From Adineta vaga (taxonomy: Eukaryota > Rotifera): a DNA stretch of 64,000 bases. Under the pieces are notes generated by a model, which saw nothing but the letters and a program-made list of their open reading frames with translations, searched no databases and was not told where the DNA came from. The stretch is taken from the NCBI GenBank assembly GCA_021613535.1, contig CP075495.1, positions 9,796,001 to 9,860,000 on the forward strand, given 5' to 3'. The translations under genes were made by a program, and so were the position numbers. Each line of letters starts with the position of its first letter. The first letter of the stretch is position 1. Positions 48,228 to 61,476 of this stretch are shown piece by piece.

Positions 48228-49688
48228 TTAAAATCTCATGAAACATTGTGAGGCTGTCTTCTTATATGAACGCATCGGGCTTTCCTCATTTGTTCTTCAA
48301 TGTCGGTTGGAATTCCATTAGTTCAGGTTATATGTCATTAATTTCAAGAAAAGAAACGACTCATACTAAAATATAGGTTCATGTCAAATAATTTGTCTTA
48401 TTCATATCCGCACGTTTGTCTCAATAAAGAATGAACCAATCTGTACTTAACAATTATATTATATAATAAGTCTCATTTCAATGTGCCTGTCATATATTTA
48501 ATGCAAATGTGTAAATTTAAAAAGAACGAATAGTTATCATTAGAAAAGATTGAACATGAAAACTTTAAGTAAATAAAACTGAGAAGAAAAGAAAAAAAAC
48601 GATATTCAATCATTCGAATGAACTAGATCAACTTCCGACTACTAGAAATATTTTTATATAGTTACTTTTTTTTCAAAAATCATTAAATAGAGTTTCTTTG
48701 AATACATTTTTTTTCCATATTTGCTTGTTAATACAAAGATATAATCTTTTTAAATTAACTATCTCCAATTCAATCTCATTTCCGTTTCTATGAATTCCTA
48801 CCGAGAGGTATAGTTTATCTCGTTCATTGTCTCGATTTCAAACAGTGCTACAAACATTGAAGCTTAATTTTGATGTCTAACTTTTTCTTAGTGTTTCATA
48901 CAATGATCAACGGTTCCATTTCCCTTTTTTTGCCGTCGGCGACTATCCTGTGTCATTATTCCCTTCAAATACGGTGACCGGAAATGCACACACGCGTATG
49001 TCTTCATATACGGTAATGACCATAGAAGCAATTAGTTGTTCCGACTAAACGTCTCATGGATAGAAGAAGAAGAAGAGGAAGAAGAAAAAAACGAGAAAGT
49101 TCAATGTCTACGATTCTCTTTAGGAACGCATTCATTTGAACTCAACAAAATTAGAGTAAAAAGCTTTTTGTCACCTATGTTCACTTCACGTATATATACA
49201 TATGATTTAATGAGGCATTCTCGTGTATATAAAATGTTTCTATCGATGTGTCTGACATAGGCAAAGACTTAGTATGGAACAAATTGTTTCTTCACCTTGT
49301 CAGATATATATATATATATGCAAAGATAAAATATGTTCGACGGACAATGTATAAGCAAATGATGATTATATAAGAACTAGTCAGGCAGACGATCTAATAT
49401 CTTTGGCTTTCATTTACACTCGTTTGTCGAGTGTTGAGCTGTCAGAGAGAGAACGAAGAAATCAGCTATGTATATCGATATATAAATATATATGTATATA
49501 TGATGTATAAGTAAGCAAGTGTGAAGTATATTCATATAATGAAAAAAAAAGAAAATATAGATGTATGTAACAAGTGAGACGTATAAAAAGATCCTCTTGA
49601 GAAAGTTATCAAATTCTTTATTGTGCGCAAAACAAGTGTTCCATAGTCGTTCGATCTTTCGACAAGCACTTGTACGTACATAAAGAAA

Positions 49689-49707
49689 AGAGAGAGAGAG
49701 AGAGAGA
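49689..49707. repeat. (AG)n microsatellite
   Basis: About nine AG units followed by AAAG units. Confidence 0.85.
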
Positions 49708-51533
49708 AAGAAAGAAAAGAAAACCTTTTCTTTGTCGATGAAGATTGTCCTTCGATGAGGGTATGTGTTCAAAACATCTGTTACACCACCCGAGAGCGAG
49801 GTATGTCGTAATTAGTGCTAGGCAAACTGTACAACTATAATAAGAGATAAACGATGGTAATATTGACAAACGCTAGCGAATCTGTGAAAACACATCATTA
49901 ACGTCGTATATCTGACTGACATTGCTCGTTATGCTGTTAAGAAACGAATGCATGATTACAGCGTATAGATAGAAAGCAATGAATAGACACAATCGGACAA
50001 ATAATCACAATAACGATTATGTGGCTACCATCTTTGTTACTACTGTGTGTGTTTTCACAAGCATTCTTCAAGTCTTCATCAATGAACAAAAGACATGATC
50101 ACTATTCTCTTCCATATGTGTATAAACACATACATTGATATATGTATGTGTCAATGTTTGCATCATCATGAGATTGTCTTGAAATGACAAATAAAAACAT
50201 CGACATAGTCTTCGATTAGAATCAGGAGCGTTCACCTGTATAGAAAATAGCAAAAACGGAAATGTCTATACAAAAAAGAAAGTATATCTAACATTCTTTG
50301 ATTAGACGCTAGATGAATAATTATCATTGTTAAAGAATTTTTTTTACTCTTCCTTCTCTTCTGTTATGTCGTCTCTTATTTTACGTAATCATCTCACAAA
50401 TGAGAGCCCATCATTGAGAGGTTGATACATATTTGGTGTATGACTCTTTTTCAAGTGCCAATTGGTGCTGTTTGATGCGTTGAATAATTCTATAAATGAG
50501 AATGATAATCGCTCTTCTCAAGCATAAAATCCATCTGTTGAATGTTGACTCTACTGATTCTTCATTTGATCATTGGACATTAAAGTTATAGACAAAGAAA
50601 AGGGAAAGTAAAATATAGTCTATGTATGAAAAGTCAATATCAAACACTTAAAGCTATAGTGAAGATTGTCATTTTCAAGTTTTCGAAAGGTGTGATTGTG
50701 TTCATATTCATTGAACTGATCAGAGGATGTCAATCATTGTCTTTGTCTTCTTTCTCATTTGACATGTATAAATGTATGAGCACACACACACCCTCAGTCT
50801 AGCGAAATTAGCTATGGCCTTCACAGAATATTTAGTGGCGGCTCGTGTGAACACTTTTTTTCTTCTTTCTTTCTTTTTTTTCTTGTGTTCATATTCGGTC
50901 ACCGCTCAAATGTGAAGAAAATGAGCGCGTATAAAAAAAAAGAAGGAAGAGAGAGAGAAAAAAAGCAGCAAACAAGGAGGAGACAAAGACGAAGAAGGTA
51001 ACTTGAGACTAATAAGGACAGCTAGCAAGGAAAAGAGAGAGGTAATCAGTCGACCATTGAGTCTGGTGAGCGGAAAGGCTCATTTTTTTCAAGACACCGG
51101 TCAGATAGTTATAGCGCACGCGTGTCTCCACTCTCTTCCTTTCTTTGCTGGAAAAAAAGAAAAAAACTCGAATAAATATATAGTTTTTTTTCTTCTTGTT
51201 CTTCTTCTCCTCCTTTACGATGGTACCGCTATGAGTCTAAGTGTTAATTTTCTTCTCCCTCTTTCTCATTTTCTCTTTCTTTCTCTTTCTCTTGCGCTCT
51301 CCTCTTCTCTCCTTCTCTTCTGTCTGTATGTATGTGTGTTCAATATGTCGTATATTAATGAGGAAATCCTTTCCCTTCTTCCATCACAGATTGTTCCTGT
51401 TCACATACAAACATACATACAGTAATACAGTTGCTGATGACGATGATGATGATGACAATATTTACTCGTTTAAATTAGTCAAGCAAGACAATTAAGACAA
51501 GTATTGACAAGAAAGAACCATAACAACACAACA

Positions 51534-54500
51534 ATGTTTCAAGTTTTATTTTTTATTAATTTTTTATTTTTTGTTTCATCAACATCCAAAGAATCGATAC
51601 ATATTATTGAAGATCTACCCATTGGTACATCGATTTATACCTTTAATACAAACGGCTGTAAAACAGAAAATAGTACTGGAACATATCGATTTGTTGATAG
51701 TCAAAAAAATTCCAATGATTTTTTTCTTATTGATCCATATACAGGACGTGTAACAACGAAAAAATTAATTGATCGTGATGATTTTTGTCTTCGTCGAATG
51801 TGTTCATGTTCAAATTGTGAAATAACATTAGAAGTCATATGTGTACATGTGGGACAAATTTATTTCAATGATTTATCTGTTATTATTGACGATCAAAATG
51901 ATCATACACCACAATTTCCTAAATCATCAGTTACAATTGATGTTTTAGAAAATGTACCCATTGGTTATCTTATACCTATTGATGTAGCTATTGATCCCGA
52001 TTATGGAAATAATTCTATTCAAGGTTATAAACTTCTTGAAGACAATTCTACAAATAAAAACTACACCAATAGAATACCACAAGCTTTTCAATTAGAATAT
52101 TCCAAGAAAAATGATTTACTTGCATTACGTCTTATGAAAATACTTGATAGAGAATTATGTGATTCATTACAATATATTATCCAAGCTTATGATGGAGGAC
52201 AACCACAAGCACTTCAAGGCAAATTAAATATTCGTATTAATATTCTTGACGTTAATGATATGTCACCTGTCTTTGATCAATCAGATATTCGTGTACTTTT
52301 AAGTGAATCAACTTCAATTGGTTCACTAGTTGCACGTGTACATGCATTTGATGGTGATACTGGTCTCAATGGTCTTGTTTACTATACGATTGTTTCAGTA
52401 GATCCTGCATCTAATGGAACATTTATTCTTGGTAAAGAAACAGGTGAAATACGTCTTGGTAAGAAACTTGATTATGAAAGAGAAAAATCTTTCCGTATGA
52501 AAGTTAAAGCACAAGATAATGGTCCTCAACAAGGTTCTATTGCAGCATTTGCAACAATTGATATTGATATTAAAGATGAAAATGATAATTATCCATTAAT
52601 TACACCAACTTTTAATGATGATCCAATGTTAGGAATTAAACATGTCTTTAATAGTAGTATCATACATATTCGTGAAAATACTCCAAATGAAACATTTCTT
52701 GTAAGTATAAACTTGATTAAATGTTTCAATGTAATAGAAATCTGTTCATGTTTTATTCGATTTCCCGTCGTGTGCGTGATAAGAAAAAGTTTTGCTTTTC
52801 TTTTCACCTTCGACCTTGGTTCGAACTTAATCTTTCGCTTTCCATCACAAATTCCCTGTAGTGACGTGTATATGTGAGTGTCTATGTGCGTGTTTGCATG
52901 TTTCATCTCCACCCTTAAACGAATATATAGACTTTCTCGTTCTATTTGTCCTATGGAAAGAGATAATCGGAAAAAGAAGTTAATCATATTTGGCTATTTT
53001 TCTACTATCTATTTCTTTTTCAATAGGGACATATCTCAATCAGTGATCTAGATCAGGGTGACAATGGCCGAGTCAGTTGGTCACTTGAGAGTAATGGCAC
53101 TATAACTAGCAAAGACTTATTAAATAATGAAGCTTTTCTTATGTTTACTCAACGGATATTTGATCGTGAAGAACAATCACACCATGAAATCTATCTTGAA
53201 GCACATGACCATGGTAATCCATCACTTTTCAATACATTGAATTTTACGTTAGTTATTCTCGATGTAAATGATAATGCACCAAAATTTGATCATGAATTCT
53301 ATGCAATTAATATATCAGAAAGAATTCCAATGCATACAAAATTATTTCATTTTCATGCTACAGATAATGATGAAGAAAATACTCCGAATAGTCAAATTGA
53401 ATATCAATTTACTAATGAAACAAATCAAACAATTTTTTCATTGAATTCTACAACAGGTGAATTACATCTAATCGATCAACTTGATCGAGAAGAAAAATCT
53501 TTCTATGAATTTGATATAATCGCATCCGATCACGGTCAACCAATTTCATTATCATCGACAGTTCATTGTACAATTCATGTTATTGATATCAATGATAATT
53601 ATCCTATATTTGATTTACCAGAATATCAATTTGAAATAGCTGAAACATGGCCAAAACTTGCTCCGATTGGTCATGTATATGCAACTGATGCTGATGAATA
53701 TTACAGTGATCTTCATTATACATTAGTTAGTAATGAATCAACCATATTGGATGAATGGCCATTTGGATTAACAATGAATGGAACATTATATCTCAAATCA
53801 ACATCTGTTGGTAAGTTTATTTGTCTTTATTGTAATATGAAATAAATTAGAAGAATCTTTTCTTGCTCAGGTATAGATTATGAACGTCGTTCAATCTATA
53901 AATTTGCTGTTACCGCTGTTGATAATGGTGGTTTAAGTACGAATGTTCCTGTAACAATTCATATTCGTAATCGAAATGATTTTTGTCCCGAATTAATTAA
54001 TAATTCTACTGCTTTATTTTTTAATATGGATCTTTGGAATGATAATTCGACGGAAAATTATACAAATCAATATTATTTAGAAATCTTTGATGGTGATAAT
54101 GACACATGTTTAATTGAATTATTAAATTTTCATGATATATTTCAAATCGAAGAAATCGAACGAAATAAATTCTTATTATATGCTTATACATTACCTGAAC
54201 GTGAATATTATATCTTACAATTTCGTCTTCGTGATTTAGTTAGTGATAATGATCAACCATGTATTCAAGCAATTCAATTAGTTTTAACTATTGGTACAAA
54301 TGAAACAAATCAAACTGTAGCATTAGATACAGCACGAGAATATTTAGAAGCACTTCATTTAACAGCAAAACGTACACATTCATATTTTGATTTAACATTA
54401 TTGAATGTTATTCTTCTATTTGTTTTGTTATCCATTGCAATTATAATTGCATTAGTAGCGGTAAAACTCATTTTTCTTTCATCATCATCATCATCTTCAT

Positions 54501-56066
54501 CTTCTTCCTCGTCATCAATCACATCTTTACGTCACCGTCGACGACGATTACAACAACGAAAATTAAGAAGCAATGGAAATAGTTCGAATACAGGTGGAAC
54601 ACTTTATCGTCTTCAAGGTCCAACAGAAACTCAATTACCATTACTAGAAAATGAACCAGGTGAACATTCTCTAACATCATCATTGATGGATGGTAACAGT
54701 AAACTTCTTGGAAATGAAAACATCAATCATTCAATCGATGATGACGAACAAAAACAGGTAAACGAGTTGAAAACTTGTCAATTTAATTCGAACAGATGGT
54801 GTCAGGACAGAGAAAGAATACGTAGGAATTAATGTTAATTCTGTCTCCATATGTTACCCCTTGCTGTGACATTCTTTCTACATTGTTTGACGAAGCGATC
54901 AGTCGTGCTTATATTACCGCTGCTATTGATAATCGAGCAATGACAACAACGACATTGTTCGTTGTCATTTGGCACATTTGATAATTAAAAATGCATTGAA
55001 ACTAACGTCTCCGTTGATGAACAAGAGATGAAAAAGCGATAACGAAGCGAAGTTGATGAGAAAACTACAAGGCAAAAAAAGAAATGGACTGCTCTCTTGT
55101 CTGACAAATGTGAGTGAGCATCGGCTTTGAAAGAATTTCTTCAACTAATTTCATTATTCTATCTAATGTCATCAACCGACACAAGTAATTTGCTTGTGGC
55201 AAGTTGAACAATTAAATTTCCATATAATCGTGAGAGATACATTGAATGCACGTTCTACAATGAATAGTTTATTCGTACGATCTTTGCCTTGAATTAAATG
55301 TGTGTCTATTTGTGTATAAATATCTTTTAACAATTGACTAAGCTGTTCTTTGATACGAACATAAAATTGTGTACGTGCATGATGACGCAAACTATCATCT
55401 ATCTTGAGTTGTATTCTATTTCAATTTTAATCCTTTGAAAATTACTGAAACATAACATGACAGTTAAAAGATACATGATCAAATGTAATTAAAGAGCAAA
55501 TAACATGTCAGTTAACTGATGTTCCTATTTTTCTTTTCTTTTCTTTTCTTTTCTAGCATCTGCTTAATCAATTTAATCAAGTTGCCAGACATTCAAATGA
55601 ATTTAAAACTTTCTCAATCAAATCTCATGCAAATGCCTATGATATTATAGGAGATATTCATTCTAGTGAACGTAGGTTTTCTTTCATTTTTCAAGTCGTT
55701 GATGGAAACTAATCAAGATTTTCTTTTGTAGAGCATTCCTCTTCTTCATCCTCTTGTAATCGTGTTCGTGACAGTGGTTATGAAACAACATCATCCAGTC
55801 TAGAACAACAACAACAACACCAACGTTATTTTCCTTCATCAAGTCCATCAAATGTTAGTCTCTCTCCTGATGGTCAATTGATAACTGTAACTTATTTTTC
55901 TTCATCAAATTCTTCTCATCTTGATTCATCCTTATCATCATCTTCGAATCCAATTCCACGAACCTTGAAAACATTCTCTCAGATGCCTGTTATAAATGCT
56001 TCAGGCAATGAATCATCAACCATAATGAATGCTCGTCTTGCTGAACAGGAAATCATCGAAGTCTGA
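51534..56066 (+). CDS. Protocadherin-like cadherin, single-pass membrane protein
   Basis: Calcium-dependent adhesion molecule. Exons 51534-52700, 53027-53810, 53871-54757, 55557-55671, 55732-56066; 1095 aa. The ATG at 51534 opens a signal peptide (FQVLFFINFLFFVSS). Six cadherin repeats are visible, ending in calcium-binding motifs DQNDH, DVNDM, DENDN, DVNDN, DINDN and the weaker RNDF; a degenerate seventh repeat precedes the transmembrane segment (about 830-856, LLNVILLFVLLSIAIIIALV). Other repeat motifs are LDRE and DREE. The cytoplasmic side begins with a run of about 13 Ser, then RHRRRRLQQRK, and a Ser-rich tail ending EIIEV. No catenin-binding region is seen, so protocadherin-like rather than classical. 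Large first exon coding for over three repeats is typical of protocadherins. Confidence 0.9.
54939..54969. other. Short inverted repeat / hairpin
   Basis: AATGACAAC at 54939-54947 pairs perfectly with GTTGTCATT at 54961-54969; an AAC/GTT extension with a bulge can lengthen the stem to about 12 bp around a 6-nt loop. It is too short for a typical miRNA precursor. Role unknown. Confidence 0.4.
55172..55390 (-). pseudogene. Antisense ORF in cadherin intron, possible gene fragment
   Basis: 72 codons, first part HARTQFYVRIKEQLSQLL, ending FNCSTCHKQITCVG. Codon pattern looks coding-like (few low-complexity runs). Just upstream on the same strand, a different frame gives FQRIKIEIEYNS, which would fit a frameshifted continuation. 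No family recognised; a decayed insert or a chance ORF are both possible. Confidence 0.2.
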
Positions 56067-56411
56067 TAATTGTCATTTCTTTTTCTCTGTTGTGTGTGTG
56101 TGTGTGTATGTATGCGTATGTGTGTGTGTTCGTATCGTTCTTTTTTTTATTCTTCGATCTGAGCGTATGTACATATCTATATAGATGTTTAATCATGATT
56201 ATGACCTTCTCACAATAACATACGCTCAATTAAACATCTCATCTTCGATTTAGAAATAACCTAAAGAAAAATCTGAATTATTTTCTCTCTAATTACATGG
56301 ATACATTGTTATTTATTAATATTAACTGAATAAGAGGTACTATATTAAGAAGTGAAACACACAGATACACACACAAAAGATAACAACAAAAATTTATAGT
56401 ACATTGATTAT
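56067..56411. other. Convergent intergenic cadherin / coiled-coil gene
   Basis: 345 nt between convergent stops, holding both 3' UTRs and a (TG)n run with TATG interruptions at 56091-56129. Confidence 0.65.
56091..56129. repeat. (TG)n microsatellite
   Basis: TG repeat with TATG and CG interruptions, 25 nt after the cadherin stop. Confidence 0.85.
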
Positions 56412-59400
56412 TTATGAAAAAGAAGGAAAGAATTTCATCAATGAAAATAAACCTAATAAGATGAATACAAACAGAAGAAAAAACCAATGACATCGACATG
56501 ATCTATGTATGATTTGTTTCTGAGACGAATGAATATTATTGTTCGTTTTTTGAAAACATACATGACTTGATGTATGCATAACAAAATTATTAGTTGTAAT
56601 AGATTTGATTCGACGACGATGATGAATTGTTGATAGTGGATGAATAGAAAGAATTTCATCGTTTAGTACAACACCGGAATCATTACGAGATTTACGACCA
56701 TTATCAATCGATTTGAAATGCAGTAGTGAACGTGAACGTGTTACTATTGATAATATATGGCATATAGTTGATTAGAAAAAATTAAAATAACTTACAACGT
56801 TGATGAGCAGTTGATTCAGATGGTAATGAGAAAAGATTTGGTAACTAGATAGTTTGAAATGAATAAATATGATACATGTATATTTTTCCTTACCTCTGTT
56901 TGCTGCTGCTGATCTAATTGAACTACAGGTATGGCTCGTCGACGAGTTCGTTTGTGTGTTGATGATTCTATCATGAGTTTTGGAAAAAAAGATTTTTATT
57001 TAATTCATTCATTGAAAGACTCATGTTCCTCTGTCGAAAGCTATAGTAAACAATTATTACTTACCAATTAATTGTCGACGTTCACTGTTTAATTCTCTAG
57101 AAACGAAAAGTAATACAATAGATAGAATGAAAAGATTCTTTTCTAACTAACTTGATTTTATCAAGTAACTTTCGTTGGTTTTTTTCTAAAAATGTATTTG
57201 TCATTCGCCATCGACTTGCTACGCTTTGCTGTTCAATTAGTTGTCGTTCACATGAACGAATCTATAAAATAAAAACTAAAGGTATACATTTGCTAATACC
57301 GACAAAAAAATTCATACAGTATCATCATTGGTACGAATAACTTGACGCAAACGATCAAGTTCATTTTGGTAAATTTCAAGAATTGATACAAGATGACGTT
57401 GATTTTTCGATGGATTTTCAGATGATTCTTCAAGATTAGTTATCAAGCCTTTATCCACTAGTCGAAAGAAATCGTCAAGTTCAGCTTGACGACATTGCTG
57501 CTGTTCTATTGATACAAAAAACAAAAATTATGAAAAGACTGTTAAATCATTTTCTACTGATTATCGAACAATCAACAAATAATACTCGATAGAGTCTATT
57601 TATTTCATGAATAGATTTGATGCAACCATTTAAAATCGAAGATATCTGTACTTCCTTTTAATTTTTGACTTACCTCGACTAGCAATTAGTAAAAGTTGCA
57701 TTTTACGAAATCTAAAAAAGCGAAATAAATTCTACTTCAAATGATCTTTTCATTCAAACCTCATGTCAAAACATTGAACATTTTCTACAACACGTTTCAA
57801 TGAGATTTTCATATTTGTTAGTCGTTCTTGTTCTTGTCCATACTGATTATTATCGTTTTGTTGTTCGAAGAAATATTTACGAAGAACTTTCACTTCATTG
57901 ATCTAAATAAACAATATGTTTTGTTTTTTTAGAAATTGAAAAAAAAAACGTATTCCTAACTAATTCGTTCAGTAACGAGAGAGAAGATGAAAGTGTCGTG
58001 GTTTTAGCTAAGAGTAAATCTAGTTCAATATCATTCGTTGTACTATTAAGACATTTCGTGATTATCTCATTTGACATTGCTTCCTAGAAAAATAAAAGTA
58101 AATGATCTGTGTATAGTATTATAATTCTTCATTTAAATATACTAGAGAATTTATTTCACTGAATAGCGATGATGGGCAATTTTCTGATCGATTATTGATA
58201 TTTTCACAATCTGGTGTGTCTTCATCTTGAGTATCATAGATAAGACATGGTAATGATTCATCTAGATTATCAAATGAAGTGCTTATTGAAGGACAAATGA
58301 TTCGAACTTCAGCAGCATGTGTTCGAACTCTAAAATTTTGAATAGAAATGAAAGGTAGGTGATTCAATAGAATATTTACATTCGAAGTTCTTCACGAAGT
58401 GCTTCAGCATTTTGAACGAGAATATAATTTGATTTAACTATTTCTTGTTTTGTCGAAAGAACTTCTTCAAAATCTTTTTGTAAACGACAAATTTGATTTT
58501 CATTCTAAAGATAAAAACAGAGTTAAATCGAAAGAGAAAAGTTTTCATCAAACTTTAATTTTTAATTAACCTCTTTTTGACGAAGATTACTATTTTGTAA
58601 TTGAACTTCTAGACATAGTCGATTTTCCTTAATATAAATAATCAATAGAGTATCTGATGAATGATTTTTCATCAATTACTTTTTCATTTTCTAACAAAAC
58701 TTCAAGTTCAGTACAAGAATCTCGCCATTCTTCTTGTCGTTCACGTGCTTGTTTTAACTTAATAGGAAACAGAAAATATACAATAATCTTCTATTTGTAT
58801 CGATAATGAATAAAACACCCTTACTTGTATTTCAAAATCTGCGATAATATCGTTCAATTCAATTTTTTCTTTATTACGTTGAGTTAATTGACAACGTAGA
58901 TCACGACATTCACTTTCAAGTCGTTGAGTATGCACATGAAGATCTATATTAGCTGATGCATGATGTAATAAACGTTCAAGTTCTTCTTCCAATCTAAAAT
59001 AAAAAAAAAGAATTTCGAATAAGAAATTCATTTAGAAACATTCTCATTTTACGTTCGTTTTTGTTTTAGTAAAAGATCACGTTCAATTTGTATTTGTATT
59101 AAATCATCATCTAATTGTCGATAATCTTGTTCAAGTAAATCAATTCGAATTAATTGACGTCGATTTAATTCACGTAATTCATTTTCTTCAATAAGACATC
59201 TAAATGAAATCGATTTTCATTTCTAAATAAAAGATATTTTTCATATTAACTTTTCATGATCATGATCATTATCATAAACCAAAGTTTGTTTCGTTTCAGT
59301 TGTAGATCGACGACGATTGATGGATGCTAGAAAGTTATATCATCGTGAGATTATTTAATTTTTCTGTTTTTATATACCGTAAATACGTGGTGGTGGAATA

Positions 59401-59432
59401 CGACGAATAGTTGAAGCAGCAGTTGTTGCCAT
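56412..59432 (-). CDS. Coiled-coil protein with C-terminal membrane anchor
   Basis: Seventeen exons in transcript order: 59432-59378, 59326-59251, 59199-59053, 58993-58825, 58757-58680, 58627-58571, 58504-58380, 58329-58143, 58083-57961, 57902-57760, 57711-57674, 57505-57318, 57261-57152, 57096-57065, 56967-56894, 56844-56796, 56743-56412; 660 aa. Residues about 40-230 form a long coiled coil (LEEELERLL, QERD-type heptads), then an acidic linker (TQDEDTPDCENINN), a second helical region, a basic patch THKRTRRRA, and a hydrophobic tail WFFLLFVFILLGLFSLMKFF within the last 30 residues. This layout predicts a cytosol-facing, tail-anchored protein of ER, Golgi or nuclear envelope. JAW1/IRAG-type proteins share the layout, but I cannot claim homology. 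The first coding exon holds MATTAASTIRRIPPPR. Confidence 0.75.
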
Positions 59433-59819
59433 TCGAATTAGTTTATATAAGAATTGAAAGAAAACGAAACGAGATAGGTCTTTTTAAAACTAATTTAACG
59501 AACGAACAAAGTACATATATCTTCTGTTGGATAGTTTTAAAATATTCTCTTATATATGTATGACATCTGTCGTTCAATAATGATCGAAAGTTTTCATTTT
59601 TCTTATTATGATTATAAAAACATACACATGTTCAAAAAAGAAGAAACTGAATAGTGCATTAATTTTTGTTGGATTGTAAAAAATCCGAGATAGTTTTTAT
59701 TGATATGATATATAAAATGGAAAAGTCAATTTAAATTTAAATAAAAAAATTCATAATATGCATTGATTCTCTGGAATTTTCTTTCATAGTTTTCTTCAAG
59801 TAAACTAGTGGAATTTAAG
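59433..59819. other. Intergenic coiled-coil gene / GT31 gene
   Basis: 387 nt AT-rich spacer between two minus-strand genes. A TATATAAAC motif lies about 15 nt upstream of the coiled-coil gene start codon. Nothing else recognised. Confidence 0.5.
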
Positions 59820-60906
59820 TTAAGTTTCTCCAATCAATATATTCCATGCATTGAAATATTCTGTCATCGATTTCGTAGAACCAGCATGTAGTGATGATGT
59901 ACATATCAATAAATCAGGTTTTCTTGTGAAAGAACCTTCACATAATCCATTAGCAATTTCATATTGAAGTTTGTATGATGTTGTTGCTAAGTTAGTAATT
60001 TGAACGTTTGCATTATCTCGAAGTATACCAGTTACAAAAGGATCACCTGGATATTCAATTAGTTCAATATTATCTAAAGCATTAATCATCCGATCAGCAG
60101 CACTAGATGTTACAGCATATAATAAACTCATAGCATAATTCACATCATCAGCTGTTGGCGGTAAGACTGCATCAATAAACTTCTGATAGGCACCACGTTT
60201 GACATGATGTTCTGTACCAAACCAACCAATGACAATATCTTGATTATAAACAGATTCAATCAATGGTAAGAAATCATCGACAAATACTCTCGTATTAAGA
60301 ATAACATCATCTTCGGTTTTAACATAAAATGAATTTTTTGGTAGATAACTTCGTACCCATATCATTGCAGATAATTCTTTATGAGCTATAAATGAATACA
60401 TATCGGGTACAGAAACTTGAATAACATCATCAAAGACATTTTGTTCCATACGAATACGTTCTTTCAAACGATCATCTGTACCAACAAGAAAAAAGATCTT
60501 CAATCGTAAGTTGTTCTTACGATAAGATCGAAAAAATCCCCAGGTACGTCGTATAGCATCACGTACTTCAATATTTGATGCTTGGGACAAAATCATTACA
60601 GGTACAATATCCGTTGAAAACAATGTTAAATCTAAATAAGGTGAATTGATAAAATCAATTGTTGACATAACACCTGATTTTTTTAGGGATATGACAGGTG
60701 GTGCTGCAGTCTTTGATTCTACATTAAATACTAATAGTGGAGATGTTTCATGTTCGGTTCCTAAAGAAAAACCAATTAAACAGATGTTTCATGAAAATAT
60801 TTTTCTAACCACGTTGCCGATAGTAAAGTGCCAAAAGAATAATAAGACCAAGAAATAACATGAACACATTTTTTAAACGACGACGACCGTAGTATCCTTC
60901 GAACAT
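59820..60906 (-). CDS. GT31-family beta-1,3-glycosyltransferase-like protein
   Basis: Golgi type II membrane enzyme that would transfer a sugar (galactose or GlcNAc type) in beta-1,3 linkage to glycans. Two exons: 60906-60810 and 60760-59820; 345 aa. A short basic cytosolic N terminus (GRRRLKN) precedes the anchor VFMLFLGLIILLALYY (about 13-28). The catalytic part shows RDAIRRTWG, LKIFFLVGT, and the metal-binding EDD in FYVKTEDDVILN (about 182-184), followed by WFGTEHHVKRGAY and YPGDPFVTGI (the family's EDV-type C-terminal motif is replaced by this). It is near the usual length of beta3GalT proteins (310-420). Acceptor specificity cannot be read from sequence. Confidence 0.82.
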
Positions 60907-61476
60907 ATTGTGACTCGTCAGTATTCTCCTAGTAAATGCAGATGTGTACATCTTCCGTCTTGCTTCATTACACATTGCTCGTTTCTTTTCTTTTTCGTCA
61001 TTACAAAATTTTTCTTTCTACATGTACTAACACGTTTGTATGATATCATTTATAACATACAACGATTGGTATCGTATCCAACGCCATATAAGAACATTTA
61101 AAATGTCCTAGTTTTTCGCATGATCTAATTTTAACTAACCGTTGATACAAATGTGAGAACGGAAGCTACGTGATAACTTGTTGAAATAGATGCATACTTA
61201 CTTCCCTGTACATTTAGCGTAAAAATGTTTAGTATGCTGTGTCATGTATGATAAGTAGGAACATGTTTTTGATGATTTTTAGTAAATGTTGTTATGAAAC
61301 AATAATATAACTTGCTTCATTTGATAAAAATATCAGTTTTTCAAACAGAAAACAGAAAATCTCATACAGAATGTTTTCAAAGATATCAAGTACAAACAAT
61401 TACTAGGACAGTTTCATCATAATTATGAGTTATGGTATTATAAACCACTGAAACTCTAGTTCGTATAAAATATCGA
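60907..61476. other. Intergenic GT31 gene / EF-hand gene
   Basis: 570 nt, AT-rich, 3' UTR of the EF-hand gene and promoter side of the GT31 gene. A TTTACTAG acceptor-like motif lies 24 nt upstream of the GT31 ATG. The ORF at 60910-61101 is not supported. Confidence 0.5.

Larger units (their letters stand above)
38838..51533. other. 12.7 kb gene-free region between divergent GPCR and cadherin
   Basis: No exon-like segments or recognisable RNA genes seen. Open frames here (for example 41610-41921, 41661-42122, 44458-44763, 49410-49772) are low-complexity Arg/Lys/Ser or Phe/Leu tracts caused by purine/pyrimidine microsatellites. The stretch contains many CT/GA-rich and CTTT-rich blocks, especially 41-45 kb and 49.6-51.4 kb. 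It must contain the promoters of both flanking genes and may hold distal enhancers. Confidence 0.6.
54758..55556 (+). other. Long intron of the cadherin with antisense ORF
   Basis: 799 nt between the EQKQ and HLLNQF exons. It ends in a polypyrimidine acceptor made of (CTTTT)n repeats (55531-55556). It also holds a hairpin (54939-54969) and a 72-codon antisense ORF (55172-55390). Confidence 0.75.

Noticed and set aside
51504-51533. Earlier in-frame start for the cadherin
   Set aside because: The upstream extension begins at TTG and adds a hydrophilic stretch before the signal peptide; ATG at 51534 starts the signal peptide directly.
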